From assembly GCA_016702505.1 (NCBI GenBank), contig JADJDU010000014.1, forward strand, positions 62,001-126,000: a DNA stretch of 64,000 bases, written 5' to 3'. Under the pieces are notes generated by a model. The model searched no databases and was not told where the DNA came from. It was given only the letters and a program-made list of their open reading frames with translations. This DNA is from Microthrixaceae bacterium. Its GTDB lineage: Bacteria > Actinomycetota > Acidimicrobiia > Acidimicrobiales > Iamiaceae. The translations under genes were made by a program, and so were the position numbers. This document shows, piece after piece, positions 1-8,693 of this stretch. The stretch's first letter is position 1; every line of letters begins with the position of its first letter.

Positions 1-876
1 TGTAGGGGATCCAGCCGATCTGGCCCTCGCTGTAGGCCAGCTTCAGGTTGGGGAACTTCACCAGGTTGCCGCTGAAGATCCAGTCGGTCATCGAGGCCAT
101 CGAGTTGTTGAACGACAAGGACGCGGCCACGGCGACGGGGGCGTCGGGGGAGGTGGCGGGCATGCGTGATGAGGACCCGATGTGCATGTGGATGCCCATG
201 TCGGTCTCCTCGCATGCGGCGAAGAACGGTTCCCAGAAGCCGCCGTGGATCGAGGGCAGCCCGAGGTGGGCAGGAACCTCGCTGAAGCACACCGCGGTCA
301 CGCCCCGTTCGGCGTTGCGCCTGACCTCGGCCGCGGCCAGCTCGGCGTCCCACAGCGGGACGATGATCAGGGGGATCAGGGCACCGTCGGAGTCGCCACA
401 CCACTCCTCGACCATCCAGTCGTTGTAGGCCTTGACGCACGCCAGGCCCATCTCACGGTCGGGGTGTTCGGTGAAGGTCTGGCCGCAGAACCGGGGAAAG
501 CTGGGAAAGCACAGCGACGCCTCGGTGTGGTTCATCTTCATGTCCTCGACGCGGGCCTTGGGGTCGTAGCAACCCGGGCGCATCTCCTCGTAGGTCATGG
601 GGGTCATGGTCATCTCGTCGCGGCTGTAGCCCACGGCGGCCACGTGACGCTTCTGGATGTAGACAACGTCGCCGAACACCCAGCAGTCGGCCGGGGTGCC
701 GTCGGGGTCGAAGGTCTGTTCGTAGGCACCGCCGCCGATGTGCTTCATGTGGCCGATGCCGCGCCGCTCCACGCGGGGCCGTCGGCCCGGAACTTCTCGG
801 GCAGCCAGGTCTGCCAGACGTGGGCCGGCTCGACGACGTGGTCGTCAACGCTGATGATCTTCGGCAACTCGCCCAT
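1..876 (-). CDS. Amidohydrolase family metal-dependent hydrolase (5' part; one frameshift; runs off left edge)
   Basis: The reverse-strand protein begins MGELPKIISVDDHVVEP and continues with blocks such as FPSFPRFCGQTF, NDWMVEEWCG, IHMHIGSSS and YSEGQIGWIPY. The same blocks occur in the intact paralogue at 19513-20730, so it is an amidohydrolase-2 type TIM-barrel hydrolase; the substrate is unknown. AAGGGA lies upstream of the ATG at 876. The frame breaks after residue 31 at a run of four G (775-778): restoring one base gives the expected GPRVERRGIGHMKH. The 3' end lies beyond the window. Two perfect copies of the CTGACG-N3-CGTCAG palindrome lie just upstream. I think the frameshift is a sequence error, but a real pseudogene is possible. 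Confidence 0.8.
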
Positions 877-926
877 GGGAATCCCTTCGATGGCGCAGCA
901 GGTGCTGGGGTGGCCTCCGTCAGTTT

Positions 927-964
927 CTGACGGTCCGTCAGATCTTATCCTGACGAACCGTCAG
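927..964. promoter_or_regulatory. Two tandem palindromic operators CTGACG-N3-CGTCAG
   Basis: Perfect copies at 927-941 (spacer GTC) and 950-964 (spacer AAC), centres 23 bp apart, lie 51-88 bp upstream of the ATG at 876. This is the only locus with two perfect sites. The same 15-bp palindrome recurs at 12 other loci in the window. A TetR-type repressor site is inferred from symmetry and position. Confidence 0.75.
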
Positions 965-1105
965 AGACCATCGCGTCGATGGGGGAGCGCAGGTCGAACT
1001 CACCAGGCAACCGTGTAGGGCGTCACGCTGGACCGCTGAAGATCGGCCGCCGCCGCCACCACAAAGCTGCAACCCGGACCTGAAGCCACGCACGACACGG
1101 GCCCA

Positions 1106-1984
1106 TCACCACTCATCTGGGGGCACAACCGTTGGTAGCGCGGTGAAGGTGAAGCGAGCCACACCTTGTGGGTCGGCATGCCTGGTCATACCCTCCACGG
1201 TGCGCGAGATGACGGCGGTCATCGCCTCGGAGTCGACAGGACTGCACGTCGTGGTGGCAGCTCGAGCCGGAAACCCAGCGCAATGGGCCAACAGGATCGG
1301 CTCGTTGGGCCGGAACCCCGACGCCACAACTTCGACCGTTGATCCCGAGGCGAGCGCTTCGAAGGACGGAGGCACGGTGGGAAGCATCAGAGACTCGGCA
1401 CGAACCGTGGCCGTAACCAGGTTGACCGGACCCAGGTTCGTTCGGAAGGCGAGGGGTTGGCCCCCTGAAAGGTCGTAGTCCCGGGCATCGGCAGCTACCA
1501 ACACACAGTTGGTGCCCGGCGACGCGCAGTCATGGGCTCGGCCCTGCACGGTGATGACTCGGGGAACCGGGTAGGTCGCCGAGAACTGGCCATCTGGGCC
1601 CACCGCGAACCGGGCAGCTCGGACGGTGTCACAGGCCTTCACCCCGGCCGACTCCGTATCGACGGCCTCGAGGCAAACGGCCAGCCCCACCACGTGATAG
1701 GCCGGAAATGCAGCGCTGGTGACGGTAACGATCGTTTGATCGACAAGGTCCCGTGACGGTTCGACCGTGACCGCCACGCGAGCGGAGCCGGAGCCATCGC
1801 CGCGGGTTGGCTCGAACTCGAGTACCCGTACTTCGCAGCTGGACAACCACACCGCCAGGCTCCCCAGCACCAACAATCCGATGGCCAGCGCCCCGATTCC
1901 ACACCCGAGAGCAGTCCCGGCCAGTCGCCTGGGACGGTGTGCACCAGCTAGGTCGCCACCAGATTCGTGAAATCCATGGCCCAT
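1106..1984 (-). CDS. Membrane-anchored protein with neocarzinostatin-like domains
   Basis: The protein has a short cytoplasmic N-terminus, one membrane segment (about residues 25-48) and a roughly 240-residue outer part. The outer part holds two repeats of the neocarzinostatin/macromomycin type: a hydrophobic TVT...FPAYHVVGLAVC strand, a paired-cysteine segment, DCASPGTNCVLVAAD and a closing PLAF strand. In antibiotic chromoproteins this fold binds a chromophore; here no enediyne genes are present, so a generic extracellular binding or adhesion role is inferred. The start at 1984 is chosen because GGCGGTGAG precedes it; an in-frame ATG lies at 2011. A related protein lies at 59822-61054 beside an ECF sigma gene. 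Confidence 0.65.
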   Translation of the reverse strand: MGHGFHESGGDLAGAHRPRRLAGTALGCGIGALAIGLLVLGSLAVWLSSCEVRVLEFEPTRGDGSGSARVAVTVEPSRDLVDQTIVTVTSAAFPAYHVVGLAVCLEAVDTESAGVKACDTVRAARFAVGPDGQFSATYPVPRVITVQGRAHDCASPGTNCVLVAADARDYDLSGGQPLAFRTNLGPVNLVTATVRAESLMLPTVPPSFEALASGSTVEVVASGFRPNEPILLAHCAGFPARAATTTCSPVDSEAMTAVISRTVEGMTRHADPQGVARFTFTALPTVVPPDEW

Positions 1985-2254
1985 GATCTCACCGCCTTTG
2001 TCGCTGGCCACGCTATGCCACCGGTCCCTGCCCTGGGTGTCACAACTACTGCTCGGCTCTCAGCCGTGGGAGGTTGGTGTCGTCGGACCTTCGTTGGTGG
2101 TGGCAGGGGGAGAGATCTGTGTCGGGTGGCTCACCGGTGGATCAGGTGCGGCGTCAACACCACACCCGACCCTCGAATCGATGTGCGGCCGTGGCACAGG
2201 ACCGTTCACCGCCGTGATACTGGCTGGCAAACCCCTGTTCTTAGGTTCACCTCC

Positions 2255-3595
2255 ATGAACCAAGAACCAGCCATCACTGAACGTTCGGCCGGGACCGGTC
2301 TCACCAACTCGTCTCTCGGCCGCCGTCGATTCATTCAGGGCATCACCGCTACAGGCGTCGCCGTGGCCGCTGGCGGGTTGGCGTCCGGGTGCGGTTCGTT
2401 GGACGACTCGAACAGCTCGAGCGGATCGACGGGAACCGCGGCGGGTGGGTCGGCATCGGGCGGCAACACCGCCAAGGTCACGCTCGGATTCATCCCGCTC
2501 ACCGACTGCGCTCCGTTGGTGATCGCCAAGGAGAAGGGGATCTTCGCCGACCACGGAGTGGACGTGACGCTGGAGAACGGCAAGTCGTGGCCGGGAGTGC
2601 GAGACAAGCTGCTCAACGGTGAGTTCGCGGCGGCACACTGCCTGTTCACCATGCCGCTGTCAGTGGCCACCGGCGTCAGCAAGATCGAGGGTTCCAGTGA
2701 CAAACCTCGAAGCCTGCGGGTGGCGATGATGCTGAACCAGAACGGGCAGGCCATCACCCTGGCCTCGGATCTGGCCGATGCCGGCTACGACGACCTCGAC
2801 GCGGCCAAGGCGGTGCTGAAGGAACGCAAGCCCAAGAGCCTGGCCATGACTTTCCCCGGCGGGACCCATGACCTCTGGCTTCGCTACTGGTTGAAGGCGA
2901 TGGGCATCGACCCGGCCGAGGCGGGAATCGAGATCAAGCCGGTGCCGCCGCCAGACATGTTCAACAACCTCAACCAGGAGAACGTTCGGGGCTACTGCGT
3001 GGGAGAACCATGGAACGCCCGGGCCGTACTCAAGGGCAAGGGTTTCACGGCCATCACCTCGCAGGACATCTGGGCCAACCACCCCGAGAAGGCGCTGGTG
3101 ACCAGCGCCGGGTTCGCAGAAGAGAACCCCGAGACCCTCGAGAAGCTGATGCTGGCCGTCTTCGAAGCTCAGAAGTGGCTGGATGACCCGGCCAACGTGG
3201 CCGAGACGGCTCAGATAATCGGCGTCCCCAAATACGTGAATGCCACTCCTGAGGAGATCAAGGGTCGCCTGGCCGGCACCTACGACCTGGGCGGCGGTCA
3301 CGGCGACAAGGAGTTCGGTGACCTGCGCATGAGGTTCTTCCGTGACGGGGAGGTCAGCTTCCCGGCCCCGGGGTACCTGGTGTGGGCGATGGCCCAGTAC
3401 GTGCGGTTCGGTTACCTGCCAGAACTGCCCGACACGGCGCTGGCCGATGAGCTGATCCTCACGGACCTCTACGCCTCGGTGGCGGCCACGGCCGGGGTGA
3501 CGGTGCCGGACACCGCCATGGCCCCGATCGAGGTCGCACTCGACGGCGTCACGTTCGATCCCACCAAGCCTGAACTGGAGGCGACCCGATCATGA
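2255..3595 (+). CDS. nrtA: Nitrate/bicarbonate-type ABC transporter, Tat-exported substrate-binding lipoprotein
   Basis: A 446-residue periplasmic-type binding protein of the NrtA/CmpA branch of the NMT1/SsuA family. The N-terminus has a twin-arginine motif SLGRRRF (residues 20-26), a hydrophobic stretch and a lipobox ending at Cys46. Family blocks include GFIPLTDCAPLVIA, FPGGTHDLWLRYWL, CVGEPWNA and QDIWANHPEKAL. The frame stays open upstream to 1967, but the ATG at 2255 is the start that yields the Tat signal. The stop overlaps the permease start by 4 nt, so the three transporter genes form one operon. Ligand choice among nitrate, nitrite, cyanate and bicarbonate cannot be settled from sequence; no nitrate reductase is in the window. 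Confidence 0.85.
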   Translation: MNQEPAITERSAGTGLTNSSLGRRRFIQGITATGVAVAAGGLASGCGSLDDSNSSSGSTGTAAGGSASGGNTAKVTLGFIPLTDCAPLVIAKEKGIFADHGVDVTLENGKSWPGVRDKLLNGEFAAAHCLFTMPLSVATGVSKIEGSSDKPRSLRVAMMLNQNGQAITLASDLADAGYDDLDAAKAVLKERKPKSLAMTFPGGTHDLWLRYWLKAMGIDPAEAGIEIKPVPPPDMFNNLNQENVRGYCVGEPWNARAVLKGKGFTAITSQDIWANHPEKALVTSAGFAEENPETLEKLMLAVFEAQKWLDDPANVAETAQIIGVPKYVNATPEEIKGRLAGTYDLGGGHGDKEFGDLRMRFFRDGEVSFPAPGYLVWAMAQYVRFGYLPELPDTALADELILTDLYASVAATAGVTVPDTAMAPIEVALDGVTFDPTKPELEATRS

Positions 3596-4488
3596 CCATC
3601 ACCTCACCCGACGTCCCCATCGCTCCGATCGGTGTGGTGGACCGTCCTCGGTCCACGGTCGACGCCGAAGCCCAGCCACTCATCGAGCCTGACGTCCCAG
3701 CCCTCGGCAAGACCCGGGCCCGGTTCGAGCGCATCGGGTGCGGCCTGGCCGGCTTCGTCGTTCTGGGCCTGGCCTGGCAGTTCGCCTCGACCCGGGCCGA
3801 GGGCCTGCCAGGCCCGATGCCCACCTTCGAAGTGCTACATACCCTGCTGGCCGACGGACTCGCCCCCGACGGTCCGGCCGGCAAGGGGATCATCCTCCAG
3901 TTGGGCGACTCGTTGGCCAGAGTGGTCAAGGGCTTCGCCATGGCCGCGGTGATCGGTGTGCCGGCCGGGTTCGCCCTGGGAACCTCCAGGCGTCTTCACC
4001 AGGTGTTCGACCCGCTGGTGCAACTCCTCAAGCCGATATCACCGCTGGCGTGGTTCCCGATCTGCCTGACGATTCTGGTCAAGACCGAGCCCGCCGCCAT
4101 CTGGGTGATCTTCCTCGCCGCCCTGTGGCCCGTCGTCATCAACACCGCAGCCGGGGCCGGGTCGGTGCCGACCGACCAGTCCGACGTGGCCCGGGTGTTC
4201 CGGTTCTCGCCCTACACCCGCATCCGCGAGATCGTCGTCCCGCACGCTCTGCCGTCGATCATCACCGGACTGCGACTGTCGATGGGGGTGGCTTGGATGG
4301 TCATCGTGGCCGCCGAGATGCTGGCGGCATCGAGCGGAATCGGCTTCTACATATGGCAGTCCTACAACGGCCAGGGTCTGGCCTACGTCCTGTCGGCTGT
4401 CATCCTCATCGGTGGCACCGGCGTCGTCCTCGACCTGGCCTTCCAGGCCCTCGGTCGTCTCGTCAACCACACGGAGGCACGGTCATGA
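3592..4488 (+). CDS. nrtB: Nitrate-type ABC transporter permease
   Basis: A 298-residue inner-membrane permease of the NrtB/SsuC group. A roughly 45-residue cytoplasmic leader is followed by about six hydrophobic segments. The cytoplasmic coupling loop reads DQSDVARVFRFSPYTRIREI followed by VPHALPSI, the EAA-like motif that contacts the ATPase. It overlaps the binding-protein gene by 4 nt and the ATPase gene by 4 nt (ATGA), implying translational coupling. Confidence 0.85.
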   Translation: MTITSPDVPIAPIGVVDRPRSTVDAEAQPLIEPDVPALGKTRARFERIGCGLAGFVVLGLAWQFASTRAEGLPGPMPTFEVLHTLLADGLAPDGPAGKGIILQLGDSLARVVKGFAMAAVIGVPAGFALGTSRRLHQVFDPLVQLLKPISPLAWFPICLTILVKTEPAAIWVIFLAALWPVVINTAAGAGSVPTDQSDVARVFRFSPYTRIREIVVPHALPSIITGLRLSMGVAWMVIVAAEMLAASSGIGFYIWQSYNGQGLAYVLSAVILIGGTGVVLDLAFQALGRLVNHTEARS

Positions 4489-5285
4489 GCTTGCAGATCG
4501 AAGGGGTTTGGAAGGGGTTCGCCCACGGTGGGTCCCGTCAATGGGTCCTGCGGGACGTGAACCTGGAGGTCCAACCCGGTGAGTTCGTGTCGCTGATCGG
4601 CCACTCGGGCTGTGGCAAGAGCACGCTGCTCAACGTGCTGGGAGGGCTCGGTACCGCCGACGCCGGTGAGGTGCGCCTCGACGGGGAGGTGGTGGCCGGA
4701 CCCAGTCCTGACAGGGCCATGGTGTTCCAGAGCTATTCGTTGCTGCCCCGGCTCAGCCTGGTGCGCAACGTCCATGCCGCCGTCCGCTCGGCACGACGGG
4801 ACTGGTCGGCCGAGAAGGTCGACAGCGCCGCCGAGCGGTACTTGCAAGGTGTCGGGCTGTGGGAGCACCGGGACAAGAAGCCCCATCAGGTGTCGGGCGG
4901 CATGCAGCAACGGTGCGCCGTGGCTCGGGCATTCGCCGTGGAGCCCCGGGTGCTGTTGTTGGATGAACCCTTCGGGGCGCTCGACGCCCTGACCCGGGCC
5001 CGTCTCCAAGCTCAACTGATCGACCTGTGGTCGAGTGAGTCCGAGACCGAGATGGTGGTGATGGTCACCCACGGCATCGACGAGGCCATCCTCCTGTCCG
5101 ACCGGGTGGTGGTCATGTCCAACCCGCCCGGCCGTTCGGTCAGCGCGGTGATCCCAGTGGACATCCCCCGGCCTCGGGATCGGGTGTCGATAATCGACGA
5201 CCCCCACTTCCGTGACGTGCAGACCGAACTGCTCGCTCTGTTGTACCGGGATCAGGCCCGAGAGGTGGAGGGTGCCGTGGCCTGA
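4485..5285 (+). CDS. nrtD: Nitrate-type ABC transporter ATP-binding protein
   Basis: A 266-residue ATPase with all catalytic motifs: Walker A GHSGCGKST (residues 39-47), Q-loop MVFQSYSLLP, signature VSGGMQQR, Walker B VLLLDEPFGALD and switch histidine in VMVTHGIDEA. It belongs to the NrtD/SsuB/TauB group and powers the preceding permease. The frame is open far upstream, but the ATG at 4485 overlaps the permease stop and gives a normal-length protein. A strong GC hairpin follows the stop. Confidence 0.87.
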   Translation: MSLQIEGVWKGFAHGGSRQWVLRDVNLEVQPGEFVSLIGHSGCGKSTLLNVLGGLGTADAGEVRLDGEVVAGPSPDRAMVFQSYSLLPRLSLVRNVHAAVRSARRDWSAEKVDSAAERYLQGVGLWEHRDKKPHQVSGGMQQRCAVARAFAVEPRVLLLDEPFGALDALTRARLQAQLIDLWSSESETEMVVMVTHGIDEAILLSDRVVVMSNPPGRSVSAVIPVDIPRPRDRVSIIDDPHFRDVQTELLALLYRDQAREVEGAVA

Positions 5286-5301
5286 CCCGGTTCGGGTCGG
5301 G

Positions 5302-5329
5302 GGTGGCGGCCGAGGCGGGCGCCGCCACC
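5302..5329. terminator. GC-rich hairpin after the nrt operon, inside a short tandem repeat
   Basis: GGTGGCGGC (5302-5310) pairs perfectly with GCCGCCACC (5321-5329) around a 10-nt loop, 17 nt after the transporter stop. There is no T tract. The block TGGCGG(C/T)CGA recurs at 5304, 5341 and 5380, so the hairpin is part of an imperfect repeat of about 38 bp. Confidence 0.5.
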
Positions 5330-5459
5330 TCTTGCGGGGGTGGCGGTCGAAGTGGGCGCCGCCATTCCTTCACTGGGTTTGGCGGTCGAGGTCGACCACG
5401 GGCGCCAGAACTCCGGCTACGGTCGGCGCACACAGCGCTCGTGACGAAGGGACCCCGAG

Positions 5460-5990
5460 ATGGTTTTGGCTTTGACCCCTGATTCCGGTCTGTACCAACT
5501 GGTCGTGTTCGCTCACATCCTCACTGCGATCGTGGGCTTCGGTTCCACCTTCGTGTGGCCGATGCTCAGCGCCAAGGTCCGCAAGAGCGGCGATCCAGCC
5601 CTGATGCTCAAGGTGAGCGAGATGATCGACGAAGCCGGCCACGTCCTTACGTCGCCGTTCATCTGGGCGTCGGGAGCCTTCGGGCTCCTGGCCGTCGTCT
5701 TGGCCTCGGGTATGGACGGGACCTACATCGAGTTCTCCGACATGTGGATCAGCATTGCCATGACGTTGTACCTGGTGGCGCTCGGTGTGTCGTTGGGGTT
5801 GCACTACCCCAACCTCAAGGCGATGCTGGCCCTCCAGCGAGAGATGGCCGCCGCCGGCCCACCCCAGGGCGGGCCACCCCCGCAGTTGGCCGAGCTGCAA
5901 GAACGAGGCAAGAAGGCCGCCATGTTCGGCGGAATCCTCCACCTCCTGTTCGTCCTCATCCTCCTGGACATGGTCTTCAAGCCCACCTGA
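5460..5990 (+). CDS. DUF2269-like integral membrane protein
   Basis: A 176-residue protein with four predicted membrane helices (about residues 12-34, 62-84, 95-115, 152-172) and a cytoplasmic Pro/Gly-rich loop PPQGGPPPQL before the last helix. The first helix, FAHILTAIVGFGSTFVWP, resembles the conserved His/Gly helix of DUF2269. Function is unknown for the family. It stands alone, same strand as its neighbours, with 174 nt upstream. GACGAAGGG provides a weak ribosome site. Confidence 0.6.
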   Translation: MVLALTPDSGLYQLVVFAHILTAIVGFGSTFVWPMLSAKVRKSGDPALMLKVSEMIDEAGHVLTSPFIWASGAFGLLAVVLASGMDGTYIEFSDMWISIAMTLYLVALGVSLGLHYPNLKAMLALQREMAAAGPPQGGPPPQLAELQERGKKAAMFGGILHLLFVLILLDMVFKPT

Positions 5991-6054
5991 GGCTGCCGCC
6001 TACTCCTCGGGTGACTCGCTGGCTCGCCCTGAACGGCGGGCCACCTACGGTGTC

Positions 6055-6076
6055 CTGACGCGGCGTCAGATACGCT
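6055..6076. promoter_or_regulatory. Operator CTGACG-CGG-CGTCAG fused to a TACGCT -10 element
   Basis: A perfect palindrome at 6055-6069 runs directly into ATACGCT (TACGCT at 6071-6076). The ATG of the next gene follows after 9 nt, so transcription probably starts at or next to the start codon. Bound protein would cover the promoter core, pointing to repression. The layout at 51908-51929 is nearly identical. Confidence 0.75.
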
Positions 6077-6085
6077 CGGCGGTCC

Positions 6086-6712
6086 ATGGCTGTTGACCTT
6101 GCTTCCCTTGTTGACCCTGCCCACACGGCCGTCGTCACCTCTGAAGTTCAGAACGGGGTGGTGGGGGAGCGTTCGGCCCTTCCCGCGCTGGCCGAAGCGG
6201 CTGGACCCATTGTGGAACGGTTGTCGGTGCTGCTGGACGCCGCTCGGCCCGCCGGTGTGCGGGTGATCCATGCCACCGCGGCTCGACGGGCCGATGCCGC
6301 CGGGTCCAACACCAACGCCCGCCTGTTCGCGGCGGTGAAGAAGTCGCCGGTGGCTCTGCTGCCGGGCTCTCCCGAAGCCGACGTGGTCCCGGCCCTGGGC
6401 CCCTCACCCGAGGACCTGGTGTTGTGTCGCCTCCACGGTCTCAACCCCATGGCCGGCACCGACCTGGACCCGATCCTTCGCAACCTCGGCGTCCGGACCC
6501 TGGTGGTTACCGGCGTGTCGGTGAACGTGGCCGTCACCAACTTGGTGATGGACGCCGTCAACCACGGCTACCAGGTGGTCCTGCCCCGAGACGCGGTGTG
6601 CGGCATCCCCGCCGCCTATGCCGATGCGGTGATCGACAACACCCTTTCCCTGCTGGCCACCCTCACCACCGTGGATGACCTGGTGGCCGCCTGGTCGGGA
6701 GTCGGTTCTTGA
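6086..6712 (+). CDS. Isochorismatase-like protein with a degenerate catalytic triad
   Basis: A 208-residue cysteine-hydrolase (isochorismatase superfamily) fold. The family triad Asp-Lys-Cys appears lost: the first position is Glu20 (TSEVQNG rather than DVQN), the lysine position appears to be Arg115 (CRLHGLNP) and the cysteine position is Ala149 (GVSVNVAVTN rather than GVxxNVCV). The glycine-rich and nucleotide-sized core is otherwise complete, so this is probably a binding or regulatory protein, or an enzyme with another mechanism. A perfect regulon operator overlaps its promoter, tying it to the steroid genes. No Shine-Dalgarno is visible, which fits a leaderless mRNA. Confidence 0.7.
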   Translation: MAVDLASLVDPAHTAVVTSEVQNGVVGERSALPALAEAAGPIVERLSVLLDAARPAGVRVIHATAARRADAAGSNTNARLFAAVKKSPVALLPGSPEADVVPALGPSPEDLVLCRLHGLNPMAGTDLDPILRNLGVRTLVVTGVSVNVAVTNLVMDAVNHGYQVVLPRDAVCGIPAAYADAVIDNTLSLLATLTTVDDLVAAWSGVGS

Positions 6713-6847
6713 GCAAGATCGGGCGACATGCCGACCACTTCTTGCCCAAGAACGGTTTCGGCCTTGGCGCGGGTCGGAACTGGGGCGAGATCTGGTTGGC
6801 GGGCGACCACTTCTTGCCCGAGAACAGGTCGGATTCTTGCCCAAGAA
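6706..6847. repeat. Four copies of palindrome TTCTTG-NN-CAAGAA
   Basis: Copies at 6706-6719 (TTCTTGAGCAAGAT), 6739-6752 and 6834-6847 (both TTCTTGCCCAAGAA) and 6811-6824 (TTCTTGCCCGAGAA). They fill the gap between the isochorismatase-like gene and the acyl-CoA synthetase. The longer word GACCACTTCTTGCCC is repeated at 6733 and 6805. They look like a cluster of operator sites for a second, unidentified dimeric regulator of the downstream gene. The half-site order is the reverse of the mycobacterial KstR2 box (CAAGnnCTTG). Confidence 0.6.
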
Positions 6848-6880
6848 CGGGGTGGGGGCAGCTGGCGCTTGGAGGGTCGG

Positions 6881-8693
6881 ATGACTACTGAGAATGAGAA
6901 CAGCGACGGGGACGACCCACGGGCGGACCGTCGGTGGGTGACCATTCCGGCTGCGGTCGTGGACGTAGCGGCTCGGCTCGGTGACCGGGAGGCGATCGTC
7001 GACCAGGACGGGGCCGGGGGTTTCCGAACCTGGACCTGGGCCGAGGTGGCCCGAGAGACCGATCGGGCTGCCGCGGCCTTTCTGGCCGCAGGGGTCGAAC
7101 GAGGCGACCGGGTGGCGGTGTGGGCCCCGAACTGTGCCGAATGGGTGATCGCCCTGTTCGGGCTTCAGAGCGTCGGGGCGGTGCTGGTCCCGCTCAACAC
7201 CCGCTACAAGGGGGGCTGAAGCCGCCGACATCATCGAGCGGAGCCGGGCGCGGATCCTGGTCACCGTCGACGGGTTCCTGGGCAACCACTACCCGGCCAT
7301 GCTCGCCGGGCACGACTTGCCTCACCTGGAGCGGATCGTGGTCCTGCGGGCCGAGCCTGAGACCGGTGCTGGTACCCAGGACGACCTGACTGGCAGTGCG
7401 GGCCAGGGCGACCAGAAGGGCCCGGAGGACCTGACTGGCAGTGCGGGCCAGGGCGACCAGGAGGGTCAGGGCGGTGCCGCTGGTCAGGGCGGTGCCGCGG
7501 GTCAGGGCGGTGCCGCGGGTCAGGCGGGCCGAGTGCCAACCGAGACCTGGGAGGAGTTCCTGGCTGCTGGCGAGGCCGGGGTCACCGTTGTCCAGGTGGC
7601 CGAGCGGCGCGCCGAGGTGCAGCCCACCGACACCGCCGACCTGTTGTTCACCTCGGGAACCACCGGCAAGCCCAAGGGTGTCATCTGCAACCACAGTCAG
7701 GTGCTGCGCACTGTTGCCACCTGGGCCAACGTCGTCGGACTGAACGAGGACGACCGGTACCTGGCCATCAACCCGTTCTTCCACTCCTTCGGGTACAAGG
7801 CCGGCATCGTGGCCTGGCTCGCCACCGGCTGCGTGCTGGTACCCATGCCGGTGTTCGACGTGCCCGAGGCCATGCGCCTCATCTCCGAGCAGCGCATCTC
7901 GATGGTCCCGGGACCGCCGACGCTCTACCAGACCATCCTCAACCACCCCGACCGGTCCCAACTCGACTCGTCCAGCCTCCGCTTGGCGGTCACCGGTGCC
8001 GCCAGCGTCCCCGTCGCCCTCATCGAGCAGATGCGCACCGACCTCGGCTTCGACACCGTGATAACCGCCTACGGGCTCACCGAGGCTTGCGGCTTCGCCA
8101 CCATGTGCCGCCGGGGCGACGACGCCGTCACCATCGCCACCACCTCGGGTCGGGCCATGCCCGGGATCGAGGTGAAGGTGGTCGACGACGACGGTAACGA
8201 GATGGCTGCGGGGGAAGCCGGCGAGGTGGTGGTGCGGGGCTACAACGTGATGGCTGGCTACTTCGAGAACCCCGAGGCCACCGCCGAGACCATCGATGCC
8301 GAGGGCTGGCTTCACACCGGTGACGTCGGGGTGATGGACGAGCGTGGCTACCTCCGCATCACCGACCGCAAGAAGGACCTGTTCATCTCCGGCGGGTTCA
8401 ACGCCTACCCGGCCGAGATAGAGAACCTCCTGCTGGCCCATCCCCACATCGCCCAGGTCGCGGTGGTCGGCGTGGCCGACGAACGCCTCGGGGAAGTCGG
8501 AGCCGCCTTCGTGGTGGCCGCCACCGGCACCACCCCCGACCCGGCCGAGATCGTGGCCTGGGCCCGCGACCACATGGCCAACTACAAGGTCCCCCGCATC
8601 GTGCGGGTGGTCGATGCCCTTCCGTTCAACGCCGGCGGCAAGGTGATGAAGTTCGAGCTCCGCGAGCTCCTGGACAGAGAGACGACGCAGTGA
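6881..8693 (+). CDS. fadD3: FadD3-like acyl-CoA synthetase, frameshifted at a G run
   Basis: An ANL-superfamily acyl-CoA ligase. The P-loop TSGTTGKPKG, the AYGLTEACG motif, the GWLHTGDVG adenylation motif, the hinge DRKKDLFISGG and the C-terminal catalytic lysine in NAGGKVMKFELR are all present. NPFFHSFGYKAG and VTGAASVP resemble FadD3, the ligase that activates the ring C/D propionate HIP in steroid catabolism. The frame breaks at 7210-7215: six G where five would give KGAEAADIIERS. GGAGGG precedes the ATG at 6881. A repeat-rich insert (DLTGSAGQGDQ twice, then GGAAGQ units) lies between the N-terminal part and the P-loop. The DoxX gene overlaps its stop. Confidence 0.78.
7383..7524 (+). repeat. 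In-frame tandem repeats inside the acyl-CoA synthetase
   Basis: A 45-bp unit starts at 7383 and again at 7428; each encodes DLTGSAGQGDQ plus four residues. It is followed by 18-bp units encoding GGAAGQ from about 7467. The segment lies in a variable loop of the ligase upstream of the P-loop and is expected to be disordered. Such DNA is prone to length change. Confidence 0.75.

Noticed and set aside
6706..6847. Reading the TTCTTG-NN-CAAGAA array as a CRISPR-like repeat or KstR2 box
   Set aside because: Spacing between copies is irregular, spacers are not unique inserts of constant length, and the half-site order is opposite to KstR2.
6709..6891. Short open frame encoding repeated DHFLPKN/DHFLPEN words
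   Set aside because: It is better explained by the palindrome array in this gap; no ribosome site or domain supports it.
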